A stretch of 64,000 bases of DNA from Paenibacillus sp. FSL M7-0420 (GTDB taxonomy: Bacteria; Bacillota; Bacilli; Paenibacillales; Paenibacillaceae), in NCBI RefSeq assembly GCF_038002345.1, contig NZ_JBBOCJ010000001.1:2852001-2916000 (forward strand). The letters run 5' to 3'. The position numbers and the translations under genes were made by a program. Under the pieces are notes generated by a model. It was not told the DNA's origin, did no database searches, and saw nothing but the letters and a program-made list of their open reading frames with translations. Shown piece after piece: positions 34,335 through 43,824 of the stretch; the stretch's first letter is position 1; each line of letters begins with the position of its first letter.

Positions 34335-35478
34335 ACAACACTGATCTCAATTTAATCCGCTGCCATACGAATATTGACGGATCGCTATTAAGCGTACATT
34401 TCAACTGTACGTAGAACGTGTATTTTATTCCCTTCAATGTTATTGTCGATGCTGTAGTGGCTGTAATCTGTACATTCGCTGTATCATATGGACTAACCTG
34501 GTCATCAGCATACAACGCCCATGTGACAGGCTCTGATCCATCTGTGATTAATGTAGCACCATCATAGATATTGGCCGTTATAGTTTTTGACTGAGTTGCT
34601 TTTAATTCTGTGATTGGAGAGGTATTTGCAGTCAGTACAATTGACTTGGACACTGGAACATCTTCAACCGCTAGAATTACAGTATCTGTGATACGCCCAT
34701 TTGTAGCATTGGCAATTGTAATAGTAACACTACCTACTGAATGACCTGTCACAAGCCCTGTAGCGTTCACTGTAGCGATTGCACTATTAGAGGATGTAAA
34801 TGTTACAGGTGCATTGCTTGTGCTTGTATAGACTAACTGGAGTGTAGAGCCGAGAACAACAGAAGTTGGTTCTGTCGTAATATCAACTGGACACGCAAGG
34901 CCACCAGCAATTCCATTAGCAACGTCATCTGTACCGCTGTTAATCAGATCCTTTTCACATGACAAATTAGCAATTCCTTTTTGAGAAAATGTATCTATCC
35001 CAGTGATCTTAAACATCTGACCATCGACAAAGAATCTATTACCGATTTCTAGCCCCAAATCCTTATAATAATTGTTAGTAAAAACATTGATACTGCCATC
35101 CACTACACTTATTACCTTCCCCGATGTTACCCCTAAATCTCCAACAGTAATATAACAATCCACATGAATAAAACGACATGAGGAATTGACAATTATAGTT
35201 TGCGGCAATCTTCGGATGATCCCCTTGTATTTGTTGTAGCGCTCACTGTTTATTTCACTGATAAGCATGTATTTATTGCCTTCATAAACAACAATATCGC
35301 CACGATGGATAGGAGTAAGGGAAGTGATTTTCTTATCGTCATAATTTTGTTCAAGATTCGTGTTAGTAATGACTACTCGCGTAGGTGTAGCAGAACGATT
35401 TATATAGACATCCGTACCAATTTGACTCTGAATAAATTCAAAATCGGCTGTATCGTTGACACTGAATAAATCAAACAT
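34333..35478 (-). CDS. Phage structural protein with Ig-like (BIG2) domain
   Basis: A 381-residue protein. The N-terminal about 180 residues resemble phage head or connector-associated proteins (GDIVVYEGNKYMLISEINS). Residues about 185-275 form a BIG2-type Ig domain (TTEPTSVVLGSTLQLVYTST, SAIATVNATGLVTGHSVGS), and another beta domain follows. ATG 35478 follows AAAGGAG; a longer ORF start has none. It could be a capsid decoration or fibre-like adhesion protein. It is the last gene of the element before attL. Confidence 0.65.
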   Translation of the reverse strand: MFDLFSVNDTADFEFIQSQIGTDVYINRSATPTRVVITNTNLEQNYDDKKITSLTPIHRGDIVVYEGNKYMLISEINSERYNKYKGIIRRLPQTIIVNSSCRFIHVDCYITVGDLGVTSGKVISVVDGSINVFTNNYYKDLGLEIGNRFFVDGQMFKITGIDTFSQKGIANLSCEKDLINSGTDDVANGIAGGLACPVDITTEPTSVVLGSTLQLVYTSTSNAPVTFTSSNSAIATVNATGLVTGHSVGSVTITIANATNGRITDTVILAVEDVPVSKSIVLTANTSPITELKATQSKTITANIYDGATLITDGSEPVTWALYADDQVSPYDTANVQITATTASTITLKGIKYTFYVQLKCTLNSDPSIFVWQRIKLRSVL

Positions 35479-35494
35479 TGAATCACTCCTTTCA

Positions 35495-35842
35495 TTAAGA
35501 ATTGAATAACATAAAGGTTGAACTATTACTGGATGAATCATCTGTAACTGCCATCATGCGGATTTTTCGTTCAAGTTGGTCAATACGATTCTGGAGAGAA
35601 TCAGCAAAATCAGTGATAGTGATATCATCGGATTTGTATGACTTCATCAACGCTGGATTATTAGCAATACTGTTCAGAACAGATAGCGCTGCTGAATAGA
35701 TATTGCGTTTATCTGTATTAGAGGACGGAGAGTATTCCGCTTCAGGATCGGTAACTCCTTCTTCTGCAAGGTATACGGACAATTCAGCAGAGGATAAGGT
35801 GATTCCCTGTGTTTCAAGTTGAAGGCGTTCTGTAAATTTCAT
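35495..35842 (-). CDS. Putative head-tail connector-like small protein
   Basis: A 115-residue mostly helical protein: N-terminal acidic part (YLAEEGVTDPEAEY), then SLQNRIDQLERKIR, a short coiled coil. The size and its place before a structural gene suit the small connector/adaptor proteins of phage heads, but no family signature is certain. Its stop is 16 bases before the start of the Ig-domain gene. Confidence 0.45.
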   Translation of the reverse strand: MKFTERLQLETQGITLSSAELSVYLAEEGVTDPEAEYSPSSNTDKRNIYSAALSVLNSIANNPALMKSYKSDDITITDFADSLQNRIDQLERKIRMMAVTDDSSSNSSTFMLFNS

Positions 35843-35913
35843 ATTATTGCTCCTTTTGTATAGGGATTTTTGGGCATAGAAAAAGACATCGCTTGGATGT
35901 CTTGGTATACTTT

Positions 35914-36417
35914 TTATTCGAAATACTTATTTAAGTTATTTGTTAATTTGTCCTTAATTAACAAGATGTCTTCTTGGCTGATATGTGCTCCACCTTCGAT
36001 TATGTATTCACCGTTTTCGTTTTTGTCTAATAGTGGTTCCTCGTATTTTGTTCCATCAACGATAACAGTAAATATACTTGCCAAATCCAAAAGCGAATTA
36101 AATTTGTTGTCATTATCCATAGAGAGTTGAGCACTGGTTTGTATAATATTCAGTGCTTCTAATAAATCATCGTCCATTTCTATTAGATTAGTATCTTTAT
36201 CCCTATTGTTATATTTATTCACGATAGAAGTATAAACCTTACTAATTGCATCCTCAACAATTGTATCGTCAATAATAGATGCGTATTCTTGTTTCAGTTT
36301 TAGTTCTTTGGAAATATTAATCAAATCCTTATTCCTACTCCCTGAACATCCACTAATCCCTAAAATAACCATCAAACCGACAATGCACATTATAAATTTA
36401 TTTGTCATCTTATTCAC
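35914..36417 (-). CDS. Element-encoded lipoprotein 2
   Basis: A 167-residue lipoprotein with lipobox ISGC and a helical, acidic mature part. It overlaps the 3' end of the neighbouring lipoprotein gene by 8 bases, so the two are translationally coupled. Function unknown; cargo of the mobile element that could alter the host surface. Confidence 0.65.
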   Translation of the reverse strand: MNKMTNKFIMCIVGLMVILGISGCSGSRNKDLINISKELKLKQEYASIIDDTIVEDAISKVYTSIVNKYNNRDKDTNLIEMDDDLLEALNIIQTSAQLSMDNDNKFNSLLDLASIFTVIVDGTKYEEPLLDKNENGEYIIEGGAHISQEDILLIKDKLTNNLNKYFE

Positions 36418-37198
36418 CCAATGATCCGCCTAACATTTCTTCTAATTCGGCTTGAATTTCTTCTTGTGTCATTTCATCAACGGGTTTATATTCCCCATCA
36501 AAATTATAATCTTCAGGGTTGTCACTAATTCCGTTTTCAGGAACATATTGACCATCGCTATTATAATCGTTGGGATTTGTCGATGGCGCTCTAGGATCAG
36601 TTACAAGTTCCTGCTCGGTAATTTTGTTGTATGTACTCGATGTTTCGCTAGACTCATTATTAATGACTTTAGCATCTGAATTAACTGCTACTTCCTTTGT
36701 AGTTAAAATAGTATTCCCCCAGGTAGGGTCAGAAATCACTATATTTCCTTCTAAATTCGCACCGTTTTCACCAATGAGTTCTTTTACATGGTAAGGTTGA
36801 ACGTTGGCAGTTGGTGAAGTTACTTCTAATGAATATGCTCCCTTTTCTAGGCCATTGCCATTATCAGAAAAAGAACTACTTGTAAATGATCCATTAAGAA
36901 CTATGGCTTTCTCTTGAGCAGAATAGTTATTCGAAGTATTCTTTAGAGTTAGCATTAACTCCATTCCACTTGGAAGGTTGGTTTTGCCACTAACAGTTAC
37001 GGTATTTTCTGGGCTAATATCTGTTGAGATATCTAATTTAACATCAATTGTAGATGCTTTAGTACTCATATCGTTTGTTACCAAAACATTTTCAGACTCA
37101 TTAGTTAATGTAACTTCTGATGTTTGATTTGAATTTGAACAGCCAGCCAGTAAACAAAACATTATTGATGAAATTAATATTATTCCACACTTATTCAT
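36410..37198 (-). CDS. Element-encoded lipoprotein 1 with EF-hand-like repeats
   Basis: A 262-residue lipoprotein: signal peptide, lipobox LAGC, a beta-rich domain (residues about 45-150, Ig-like: VTVSGKTNLPSGMELMLTL), and near the C-terminus two repeats, NPNDYNSDGQYVPENG and NPEDYNFDGEYKPVDE. These Asp/Asn-rich loops resemble calcium-binding EF-hand or excalibur-type motifs. ATG 37198 follows GGGGGAT. Not a phage morphogenesis gene; more likely a lysogenic-conversion or superinfection-exclusion factor. Confidence 0.65.
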   Translation of the reverse strand: MNKCGIILISSIMFCLLAGCSNSNQTSEVTLTNESENVLVTNDMSTKASTIDVKLDISTDISPENTVTVSGKTNLPSGMELMLTLKNTSNNYSAQEKAIVLNGSFTSSSFSDNGNGLEKGAYSLEVTSPTANVQPYHVKELIGENGANLEGNIVISDPTWGNTILTTKEVAVNSDAKVINNESSETSSTYNKITEQELVTDPRAPSTNPNDYNSDGQYVPENGISDNPEDYNFDGEYKPVDEMTQEEIQAELEEMLGGSLGE

Positions 37199-37347
37199 TT
37201 GCCCATCCCCCAATATATTTTACCTAAATTCTACCATCAGGTGAGTTGATAGGTCTATAGAATTAGGAAATTATATGGATAGTGGTCTGAAAGTATGAGG
37301 GAGGACAAAATAAAAAGCACCCTGGGGAGAGTGCTTCGAATAATAAA

Positions 37348-37668
37348 TCAACGGGAATTTAAATCTCTAAATAAATCGGCTTGTTTTTTTGCATTTTGCT
37401 GTTTAGTTTCCTCAATTTTTTTAACGGATTTAATCGTAGCCGCTAAAGAATCAAAAGAATCTAGCGAGTAAGATTGAAACGATATTATCAACCGTTTAAA
37501 ATCCTCTTTTTCAGTAATAAACTGTTTGGTATACTCCAGTTTCGGATGGAAAGATTCAAGAAATACCTGACAGTCAGATAACCACGAAAAAATATCTGCG
37601 TTATTTTCTTCCTTTTTAACATTTTCTCTGGTTGCTTCAATACCTTCAACAAGATTATTAATGTCCAT
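37348..37668 (-). CDS. Hypothetical helical protein
   Basis: About 106 residues, soluble and mostly helical with charged ends; start ATG 37668 after GGGAGGTG. No family recognised. It lies between the portal gene and the lipoprotein pair. Confidence 0.6.
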   Translation of the reverse strand: MDINNLVEGIEATRENVKKEENNADIFSWLSDCQVFLESFHPKLEYTKQFITEKEDFKRLIISFQSYSLDSFDSLAATIKSVKKIEETKQQNAKKQADLFRDLNSR

Positions 37669-37677
37669 ATTATTCAC

Positions 37678-38189
37678 CTCCCATAATTATCAAAATTCGA
37701 CAGGAGGGAACAATTCCCTTTTTTTATTTTTTATTCAATGTGTAAATCCATACGATGCAGGACTGTTTTCCAGTTTTGGGGTATCCAAACCAATTTTAAA
37801 GCCGATTCAGCACCGTGCCATATGCATAATAGTACAAATCAGAGTCCAAAATCATCAAATTGGATAAATATAGTCGATAAATAGACCACTAACTAGACCA
37901 GATAGCGGTTCGGATAGCATACAACTATACTTATGTGCTATCTAGGGCTGATTTCATCATATATCACTCATAAATGGTAAATAATAGTAAAATTTGATTA
38001 AAAATTGAGTGAAAATTTGAATGAAAAATTAGCCAAATGACACCATATATATAATAATAGTAGCCAGTAGCAATTTACGCACACCTATAATCAATATATA
38101 ACGTGTGCGCGAATCACTATTGTTCCACGGGAAATGTTCCACGTTATATCTACTCTTTTATATATTCAATGCCATATCTTTGCTTACTA
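37678..38189. other. Intergenic stretch of the element, 512 bases
   Basis: No credible gene. It contains a small + strand hairpin AGGGAA-CAA-TTCCCT with a T-run (about 37704-37726) and a bulged hairpin between GATAGCATA and TATGTGCTATC near 37913-37943. It also holds one reverse AGTGGTCT site (37883) and paired TTCCACG motifs near 38125-38143. Possibly a promoter/operator or cis-acting region for genes to its left. Confidence 0.4.
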
Positions 38190-39515
38190 TTAGTTAGTCA
38201 CTGTTTTATTGTCATTGTCATTACTCGTATCATTATTTACACGCTCACCACTTAATCTAACTAATTCGCTGTTCACATCTGTCGTATACGGTGAATGTCC
38301 TAATACACTTTCTACACTAATAGCACTCATCTCTCTCAACTTACTGAGATTATCAATAATATCCTTTTCAGATTGTGGCATAGCATATTGGAATACGATA
38401 TCCAATGTATCCCATTCTTCATCTTTGAATACAATCCCTTGCAACTCCAGTAAGCGTCTAACCTTGTTATAGCGCATCTTCATACTGTCTTTAATATACT
38501 TCTCACTGATCATGGCTTTAAGGTTACTGAGTGAGAACAGTAGTTTAATACTAACTTCACTCAGATTACTTATGTCTGTCTTACCCAATACGATACCAGG
38601 CGTTGAACTGATATCAAGTAAACTGGTCATAAGGTGCTTATACAATGTCTCAAACGCTTGATGATCAAATTGATTCTGAACAAATGCAAACTCTGAATCT
38701 GAATCTAACACCAGTCCAGCACCAATGATAGATGCAGGGAGTTTATCGCCTGTTAATTGCTGGCCTTTAATTACCGGAATACCTGTTATGTATTTGTAGA
38801 AAGCATCTACACTCCGACTAATAAGATCTTCCATACTGTCGAGGATGCTTTTGTAATCTTCCAAATCACTACGTCCATACACATCATCAATAGGATTATC
38901 ATTGCGATATAGCACAGGCAATCCAGTTAAATTGTCAAATGTTCCACGACTTTGTAATGTTCCACCGCTGTTACTATACTTCTCAACACGATCAGGATAG
39001 TAGACGCTATAGAAAGTAACATTGTTAATCGTATAGGCTTCAACAAATGCGACATATTCATTATCTGCTGTCACAACTGGATAAGAATCCGCTACATCAA
39101 TCAATTTACTTGTGATCTTGCCATCCTTAACATGAACATATTCATAAGCATTGCCGTAACGATTGACACTATGTACTAAATCAAAATCCAGTTTATCATA
39201 ACCATTTTTATAAACAGTTTTAATTGCTTCTACAACCTTCTCATTTCCCGTTAGAGTGACTTTATTACCGATAAGATATGCAGTCCCAAACTCAAGTAAT
39301 TTCTTGGCATATTGAAGCACAATGCGTCTAGGAACGAACTCTTTCCCGTTAAACATCTCACTTGGTCTAGTATTAATTAAATGTTTACCAGATATGTATT
39401 CTTTAATGTCGAGTATGTTCATGATCCTCATTTGGTTGTTGACTTCATCCACATACTCAACAAACCAAGTGTTACTATATCCGAAATCATTTATAAAGTC
39501 ATTGATTGTACCCAT
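38190..39515 (-). CDS. Phage portal protein, SPP1 gp6-like
   Basis: A 441-residue portal that would form the ring at the capsid vertex through which DNA is packaged. NRYGNAYEYVHV, PVLYRNDNPIDDVYGRSDLEDYKSILDSMEDLISRSVDAF and the later helical crown STPGIVLGKTDISNLSEVSIKLLF are the typical gp6-like portal blocks. It lies directly downstream of the large terminase gene (18 bases), the usual phage order. Confidence 0.88.
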   Translation of the reverse strand: MGTINDFINDFGYSNTWFVEYVDEVNNQMRIMNILDIKEYISGKHLINTRPSEMFNGKEFVPRRIVLQYAKKLLEFGTAYLIGNKVTLTGNEKVVEAIKTVYKNGYDKLDFDLVHSVNRYGNAYEYVHVKDGKITSKLIDVADSYPVVTADNEYVAFVEAYTINNVTFYSVYYPDRVEKYSNSGGTLQSRGTFDNLTGLPVLYRNDNPIDDVYGRSDLEDYKSILDSMEDLISRSVDAFYKYITGIPVIKGQQLTGDKLPASIIGAGLVLDSDSEFAFVQNQFDHQAFETLYKHLMTSLLDISSTPGIVLGKTDISNLSEVSIKLLFSLSNLKAMISEKYIKDSMKMRYNKVRRLLELQGIVFKDEEWDTLDIVFQYAMPQSEKDIIDNLSKLREMSAISVESVLGHSPYTTDVNSELVRLSGERVNNDTSNDNDNKTVTN

Positions 39516-39533
39516 CTGTACACGCTCCTTTTA

Positions 39534-41114
39534 TTATACGTACCATTTTTTTGCTTGAATCGCCGCTACACTCAAAGCATGGCTAATCACGAGATCATCG
39601 TGTAAATTTTTTCCTTTAACATTGCCCATCTTGCCATCATTCTCAACAAAAATAATCATTTGCTGTAAGGTATCCCTGTCTTCAATAAGGATTAGTCCTT
39701 TTTCAAATGATTCTTTAAAGTCAGATATGAGAGTGGCCTTTGTCGCAGAAGTGGTTAGAAATCCTAATACTAATTTCTTGTTACCTTTTTTATCAAACGA
39801 TCTATGTTTATATAGATTCATATATCCGTGGTCTTCACGTAGCCGTTGAATTACAGGCAAACCGTAACTGTTCTTTTCGACCGCTAAGAACGCATAATTA
39901 TAGAATCTACCAATATCATTTAGGAATGCTGCAAACTCATATACGCTTATTTTATTACTAGCAAACGCTAGTACTTGAACTCCGTCAGCATCCATCAATG
40001 TTAAAGATGAACTATCACCGCCTGAACCACTTGAAACGTCACTGCCACCGTAATATTTAACATTACGCTTCGGCAAATGGTAGACACTCAAACCTTTGCC
40101 TATATATTGGAGTACAGTTTCGGGTAATTCGGTTTTAAGTTGATCCTTAGACATAGGAGGGAGGACGTTTTCTAGTCGTTCCAGCACCTTAGTTTGATCA
40201 AATACATTGCGTCCGCTTGTCTTAAACGATTCTTCGGGGAACGATGGGAATTCGGTCTGGAAATCTATCAGTTTCATTGTGGAGAGTTTCCATTGCCGCC
40301 ACATCAATGCACGTAATGATCCACCACTGTCATGGATGCGTTTTTCTTCTTCCGTTAAATCCTTGGTACTCAAACGCTGGCCTTTATTTGATGCTTTAAA
40401 CCATTCCTCTGCAATATCCCACTCGTACTTGAACTGATTTTTATATGCTGCTGATAACCAACCATAGAAGAATGCTTTATAATTGGTTTTACCTTTCCAA
40501 CTCTTCATAAATAACTCATAGTAATGGTTGTTTGTGCCGTTCGAAGTGGATTCAATCACGATCTTACTGTCTGGATTCTTCGCCAATGCTTGTGTAACCG
40601 AAGTTAATAGTTTAGATTGATCAAGGTCATAGAAGGCAAACTCCGATAACAACACATATTGGAATGTACTACCCCGTCCGAGGTTAACATTTGGTGGGCT
40701 GACCTGAATTCGGCTACCATTCGACAACACTAATTCATCTCGATTATCACGAACTGTTTCAGGGAACTTGTATTTTGTTCTTGGCAAATTATCATTCATT
40801 AATTTTAAGCGTCCAAATAGTACGCTAACTTGCTTGCTATCTTGAGACACAATCATATAACTGGAGTTAGGGCGATTAATTGCATTCCAGATACAGTATG
40901 AAAGTGATATGGTAGAAAATCCGATTTGGCGGCTCTTGCTTATGATATTGTATCGGCCCATCTGTTTCACAAATTCCGCTTGTTCCTGATTGAAGACGAA
41001 GGGAATAAGGTTTCCCAAATTGTCTACGATTTTAACAAAGTTCTTCGAGAATAAAGTGAAATCTTCCATAACTAAATCAAATTTGCTTTTCTTATTCACA
41101 GTTTCAACAGCCAT
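39534..41114 (-). CDS. Phage terminase large subunit
   Basis: A 526-residue packaging motor. N-terminal ATPase: deviant Walker A ISKSRQIGFST and Walker B VLLSEFAFYD. C-terminal RNase H-like nuclease: GGSDVSSGSGGDSSSL with the first Asp, VEKNSYG with Glu, and LHDDLVISHALSV with the last acidic pair. Full length for the family. Followed by the portal gene. Confidence 0.9.
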   Translation of the reverse strand: MAVETVNKKSKFDLVMEDFTLFSKNFVKIVDNLGNLIPFVFNQEQAEFVKQMGRYNIISKSRQIGFSTISLSYCIWNAINRPNSSYMIVSQDSKQVSVLFGRLKLMNDNLPRTKYKFPETVRDNRDELVLSNGSRIQVSPPNVNLGRGSTFQYVLLSEFAFYDLDQSKLLTSVTQALAKNPDSKIVIESTSNGTNNHYYELFMKSWKGKTNYKAFFYGWLSAAYKNQFKYEWDIAEEWFKASNKGQRLSTKDLTEEEKRIHDSGGSLRALMWRQWKLSTMKLIDFQTEFPSFPEESFKTSGRNVFDQTKVLERLENVLPPMSKDQLKTELPETVLQYIGKGLSVYHLPKRNVKYYGGSDVSSGSGGDSSSLTLMDADGVQVLAFASNKISVYEFAAFLNDIGRFYNYAFLAVEKNSYGLPVIQRLREDHGYMNLYKHRSFDKKGNKKLVLGFLTTSATKATLISDFKESFEKGLILIEDRDTLQQMIIFVENDGKMGNVKGKNLHDDLVISHALSVAAIQAKKWYV

Positions 41115-41188
41115 ATATTTTCCTTTCCAGAACGCAAAAAAGGACTCAGCAAAATTACCAAGTCCTCTTCATACATTCTTATGTATTT

Positions 41189-41596
41189 TTATTCTTCTTT
41201 CTCTTTATTCTTCAGCACAAGGATAATATCTTTCACCTTCTGAGGTAGTGGGATACCCAATTTACCGCCATTTTCTGTGATCGAAGTAAACTCAATCAAA
41301 CAAAATGCACCACTAACACCATCAGTCACAACACCATTGCCTTTGAGTACAGCAACTTCAATTAGATAAACGGCTCCGATCAAGAGAACAACATATATTT
41401 TCCTGATTAGCCCTAACGTTCCGATTCGACTATTTATGTTTTTTTGGTAAATACCGACCATAAATCCGGTTATAAAATCCAACATCATGAGTCCCAGGAG
41501 TACAGTGAATACTAATCCAAATCCTCCAACCATCCACGACACGATTCCTGTCACGGCTCCAATTGCCAATTTAACTACAATATCAACACGTTCCAA
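41189..41596 (-). CDS. Phage holin family protein
   Basis: A 135-residue membrane protein with three to four spans and a Lys/Glu-rich C-terminus, matching the toxin-secretion/phage-lysis holin family (Holin_4_1): FTVLLGLMMLDFITGFMVG and GTLGLIRKIYVVLLIGAVYLIE are characteristic. It lies between the terminase subunit genes, an odd place, and no endolysin gene is next to it. It could serve lysis with the help of host or helper-phage lysin. Confidence 0.8.
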   Translation of the reverse strand: MERVDIVVKLAIGAVTGIVSWMVGGFGLVFTVLLGLMMLDFITGFMVGIYQKNINSRIGTLGLIRKIYVVLLIGAVYLIEVAVLKGNGVVTDGVSGAFCLIEFTSITENGGKLGIPLPQKVKDIILVLKNKEKEE

Positions 41597-41647
41597 TTTG
41601 ACACCTCCTTTCAGATTATCAGAGGTGCATTTTGCGCTTCTGATTTT

Positions 41648-42043
41648 CTACATTTCCAAATCATCTTCTTCATCATCCTTGCCACTTGCCGAAAAGAAAC
41701 GTTCCGCTTCCTTATTGTGCAGATTGATCTCTTTCATGAGTTTCAACATCATCTCAATATCTTTAGGATTAGGATCAGATTCAACTTTCTTTTTTAGATT
41801 CTCATATATAGTCAACAAGTCATTTGCCTGTTTAGCCGCTAACACAATTGAAACGATGTGTTTATACTCAGGACTTCGCTCCCAACGGTAATAGGTTCCC
41901 ATGCCTTTCAAATCAACCTGTTTCAAGAATTCTTCCTCAGTCATATTCCGCTCATTTTGCATCCAGATATTGAATTTGTACTTTATGTATAGTTGCTTTT
42001 TGTATGGCAACTTCTTTAACACATCATAAATAGTCATAGCCAT
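41648..42043 (-). CDS. Putative terminase small subunit
   Basis: A 131-residue protein with an N-terminal helix-turn-helix-like region (RNMTEEEFLKQVDLKGMGTYYRWERSPEYKHIV), a helical coiled middle (LLTIYENLKKKVESDP) and an acidic C-terminus (KDDEEDDLEM). This layout resembles the phBC6A51-type small terminase group, which recognises the packaging site. GGGAGG precedes the ATG, inside the stop region of the upstream peptide gene. Confidence 0.6.
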   Translation of the reverse strand: MAMTIYDVLKKLPYKKQLYIKYKFNIWMQNERNMTEEEFLKQVDLKGMGTYYRWERSPEYKHIVSIVLAAKQANDLLTIYENLKKKVESDPNPKDIEMMLKLMKEINLHNKEAERFFSASGKDDEEDDLEM

Positions 42044-42046
42044 GTC

Positions 42047-42187
42047 TTAACCTCCCACGCAAATATGATAGATACCTTTGATAACATCACAGACAGTAAA
42101 AACAAATGTGCTAATCAAATAACCAGCACAAACGTAAACAACTACTTTGACCAATTTATTACCGATTTTCTTCATTACATTTTTCAT
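42047..42187 (-). CDS. 46-residue membrane peptide
   Basis: A short gene with AAGGAG upstream: positive N-terminus MKNVMKKIGNKLVK, then a hydrophobic segment VVVYVCAGYLISTFVF and two more Cys. Its stop codon region carries the ribosome site for the next gene, 3 bases on, so it is translated in the same message. Possible holin/antiholin partner or small toxin; unknown. Confidence 0.5.
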   Translation of the reverse strand: MKNVMKKIGNKLVKVVVYVCAGYLISTFVFTVCDVIKGIYHICVGG

Positions 42188-42339
42188 TTAAATTATCTCC
42201 TTCGATTTCCTTATAATTGAATAACAAAAAGAAGGGTCAACTGCTCACCCTCCCAATCACCCTACCTATATAGTTGATGTTCAAATTCATACAATAACTC
42301 TTATGAATTTTTGCTTAGAATTGATATGCTGCAAACACA

Positions 42340-43668
42340 TTAACGAATCTTGAATTTATCCTTAACTTCTGCTCGAATATCATTGACTACATCGATCGTT
42401 AGTAATTCATTCTTACAAACAATTTCAACATATTTATCTACTGTATAGTTCCAAATATCTACATTAACATACTTTTTATCCTCGGAAGTGGCTGCAAGAT
42501 AAATCATTGGACCGTGTTCTTTGGTTGTTCCGCTTTTAATATAATAAACTTCAATATCCATATTGCCTTTCATAACATTGACATATTTACTTATGTTGTC
42601 TTTGTTTAAGACAATAATTTCTTCATCAATGATTATAGCGTGGTTCACAGTTTTCAAAAGTTCTTGTAGTTCTTCTTGTATTTTTTCCTCTTTCAACATT
42701 TCAATCTTTCTTTCCTTTACTTTCTCATATTGATCAATCCAAGAGTTGATGTCATTCATATCAAATGTTCTTGCCATAGAAGTAATAGCGTTTCTAGATT
42801 TCTTAGTAAACGCTGGTTCAATTCCCAACTCTTCGCAAGTCATCATAATATTAATATCATCTTCAACAAGAGCAGCATTAACAGTTTTACCTTGTTTATT
42901 TGTAGTCTTCTTTCCCCAATTACTATGATGAATTTTACGTTGTAAATATTCAAGTGTTACCTCACCATACATAGTCATAAACAATTCTGAATCAGTGGGG
43001 GTGTTGGTTGAAACTACATCCTCAGTAACCGTTGTATCAGGTTCAGTATCAACTTCAAATACACCACGAATAAAGTATGTGTTAGGTTTTTTACTATATT
43101 GACCGTTCTTGCCTTGGAAAACTTCTCCTTGAACATACTTGATTAACTTTTTCTCTTTCATAGTTGCAATAGTTCGTTCTGCTGTTTTAATATTACAATC
43201 AAATAGAGTTGCAATTTGCTCCATACTATGATTGAAACCCTTTGAATTGAAACGTTGTAATACACACATAAAATACAATTCATTTGGATCAGTAGTTCTA
43301 TTATAAACATCGTTGTAGATTGATTCCGATTGAACATAATCAGTGAAAGAAATCAGTAACGTTCTATCATAGTTTGTTTTACCATTAACCGTTAATTCAT
43401 CGTAGTTACTAATTGTAATTACACCTTTAGATTGTAAATTTGTAATTTGCTTTAGAGTATTAACCTTGTCATTGGTTGGTCTTTTCTTATCCTTGTAAAC
43501 AGTTTGAACTTCAGATATTCTAGAAATAGTTGTTTCAGCCATATTCAAAAATGGATTCCATCTTGCTGCTAGAAGAGAATAGAAGTACCATTCTTTAGGT
43601 GTCAACTTAAACTCTCCATTTTCCATAAAACAATTATAAAATTTAATAAAACCCTTCTCGTAACTCAT
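42340..43668 (-). CDS. Winged-helix replication initiator-like protein
   Basis: A 442-residue protein. Residues about 15-100 (LTPKEWYFYSLLAARWNPF, ETTISRISEVQ) and about 125-190 (HSMEQIATLFDCNIKTAERTIATMKEKKLIKY) look like two winged-helix DNA-binding domains, as in plasmid and phage initiators; the C-terminal half is helical and charged. The ORF could extend to 43866, but ATG 43668 has AAGGAG upstream, and the extra N-terminus is an artefact of repeats. Iterons lie directly upstream, which supports initiation of replication. Confidence 0.6.
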   Translation of the reverse strand: MSYEKGFIKFYNCFMENGEFKLTPKEWYFYSLLAARWNPFLNMAETTISRISEVQTVYKDKKRPTNDKVNTLKQITNLQSKGVITISNYDELTVNGKTNYDRTLLISFTDYVQSESIYNDVYNRTTDPNELYFMCVLQRFNSKGFNHSMEQIATLFDCNIKTAERTIATMKEKKLIKYVQGEVFQGKNGQYSKKPNTYFIRGVFEVDTEPDTTVTEDVVSTNTPTDSELFMTMYGEVTLEYLQRKIHHSNWGKKTTNKQGKTVNAALVEDDINIMMTCEELGIEPAFTKKSRNAITSMARTFDMNDINSWIDQYEKVKERKIEMLKEEKIQEELQELLKTVNHAIIIDEEIIVLNKDNISKYVNVMKGNMDIEVYYIKSGTTKEHGPMIYLAATSEDKKYVNVDIWNYTVDKYVEIVCKNELLTIDVVNDIRAEVKDKFKIR

Positions 43669-43770
43669 TAGACATTTCTCCTTGTTATAGATGCTTTTCA
43701 TTTTTTCATGTTTTGACCTTGAACTTGATCTTTCCAATAGCGTAGCGAAAAACAAACAAACTTTCCTCTT

Positions 43771-43815
43771 TATGTTGGTAGGTTTTATGTTAATAGGTCT
43801 TATGTTGATATCGCC
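43771..43815. repeat. Three tandem 15-bp repeats upstream of rep
   Basis: TATGTTGGTAGGTTT, TATGTTAATAGGTCT and TATGTTGATATCGCC start at 43771, 43786 and 43801, a strict 15-base period. They adjoin the larger iterons and lie upstream of the replication gene. Confidence 0.7.
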
Positions 43816-43824
43816 CCAGTAAAC

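Noticed and set aside
42218..42250. Hairpin GGGT/ACCC after the replication gene as terminator
   Set aside because: The stem is only four pairs; the T-run on the minus strand is suggestive but too weak to list.
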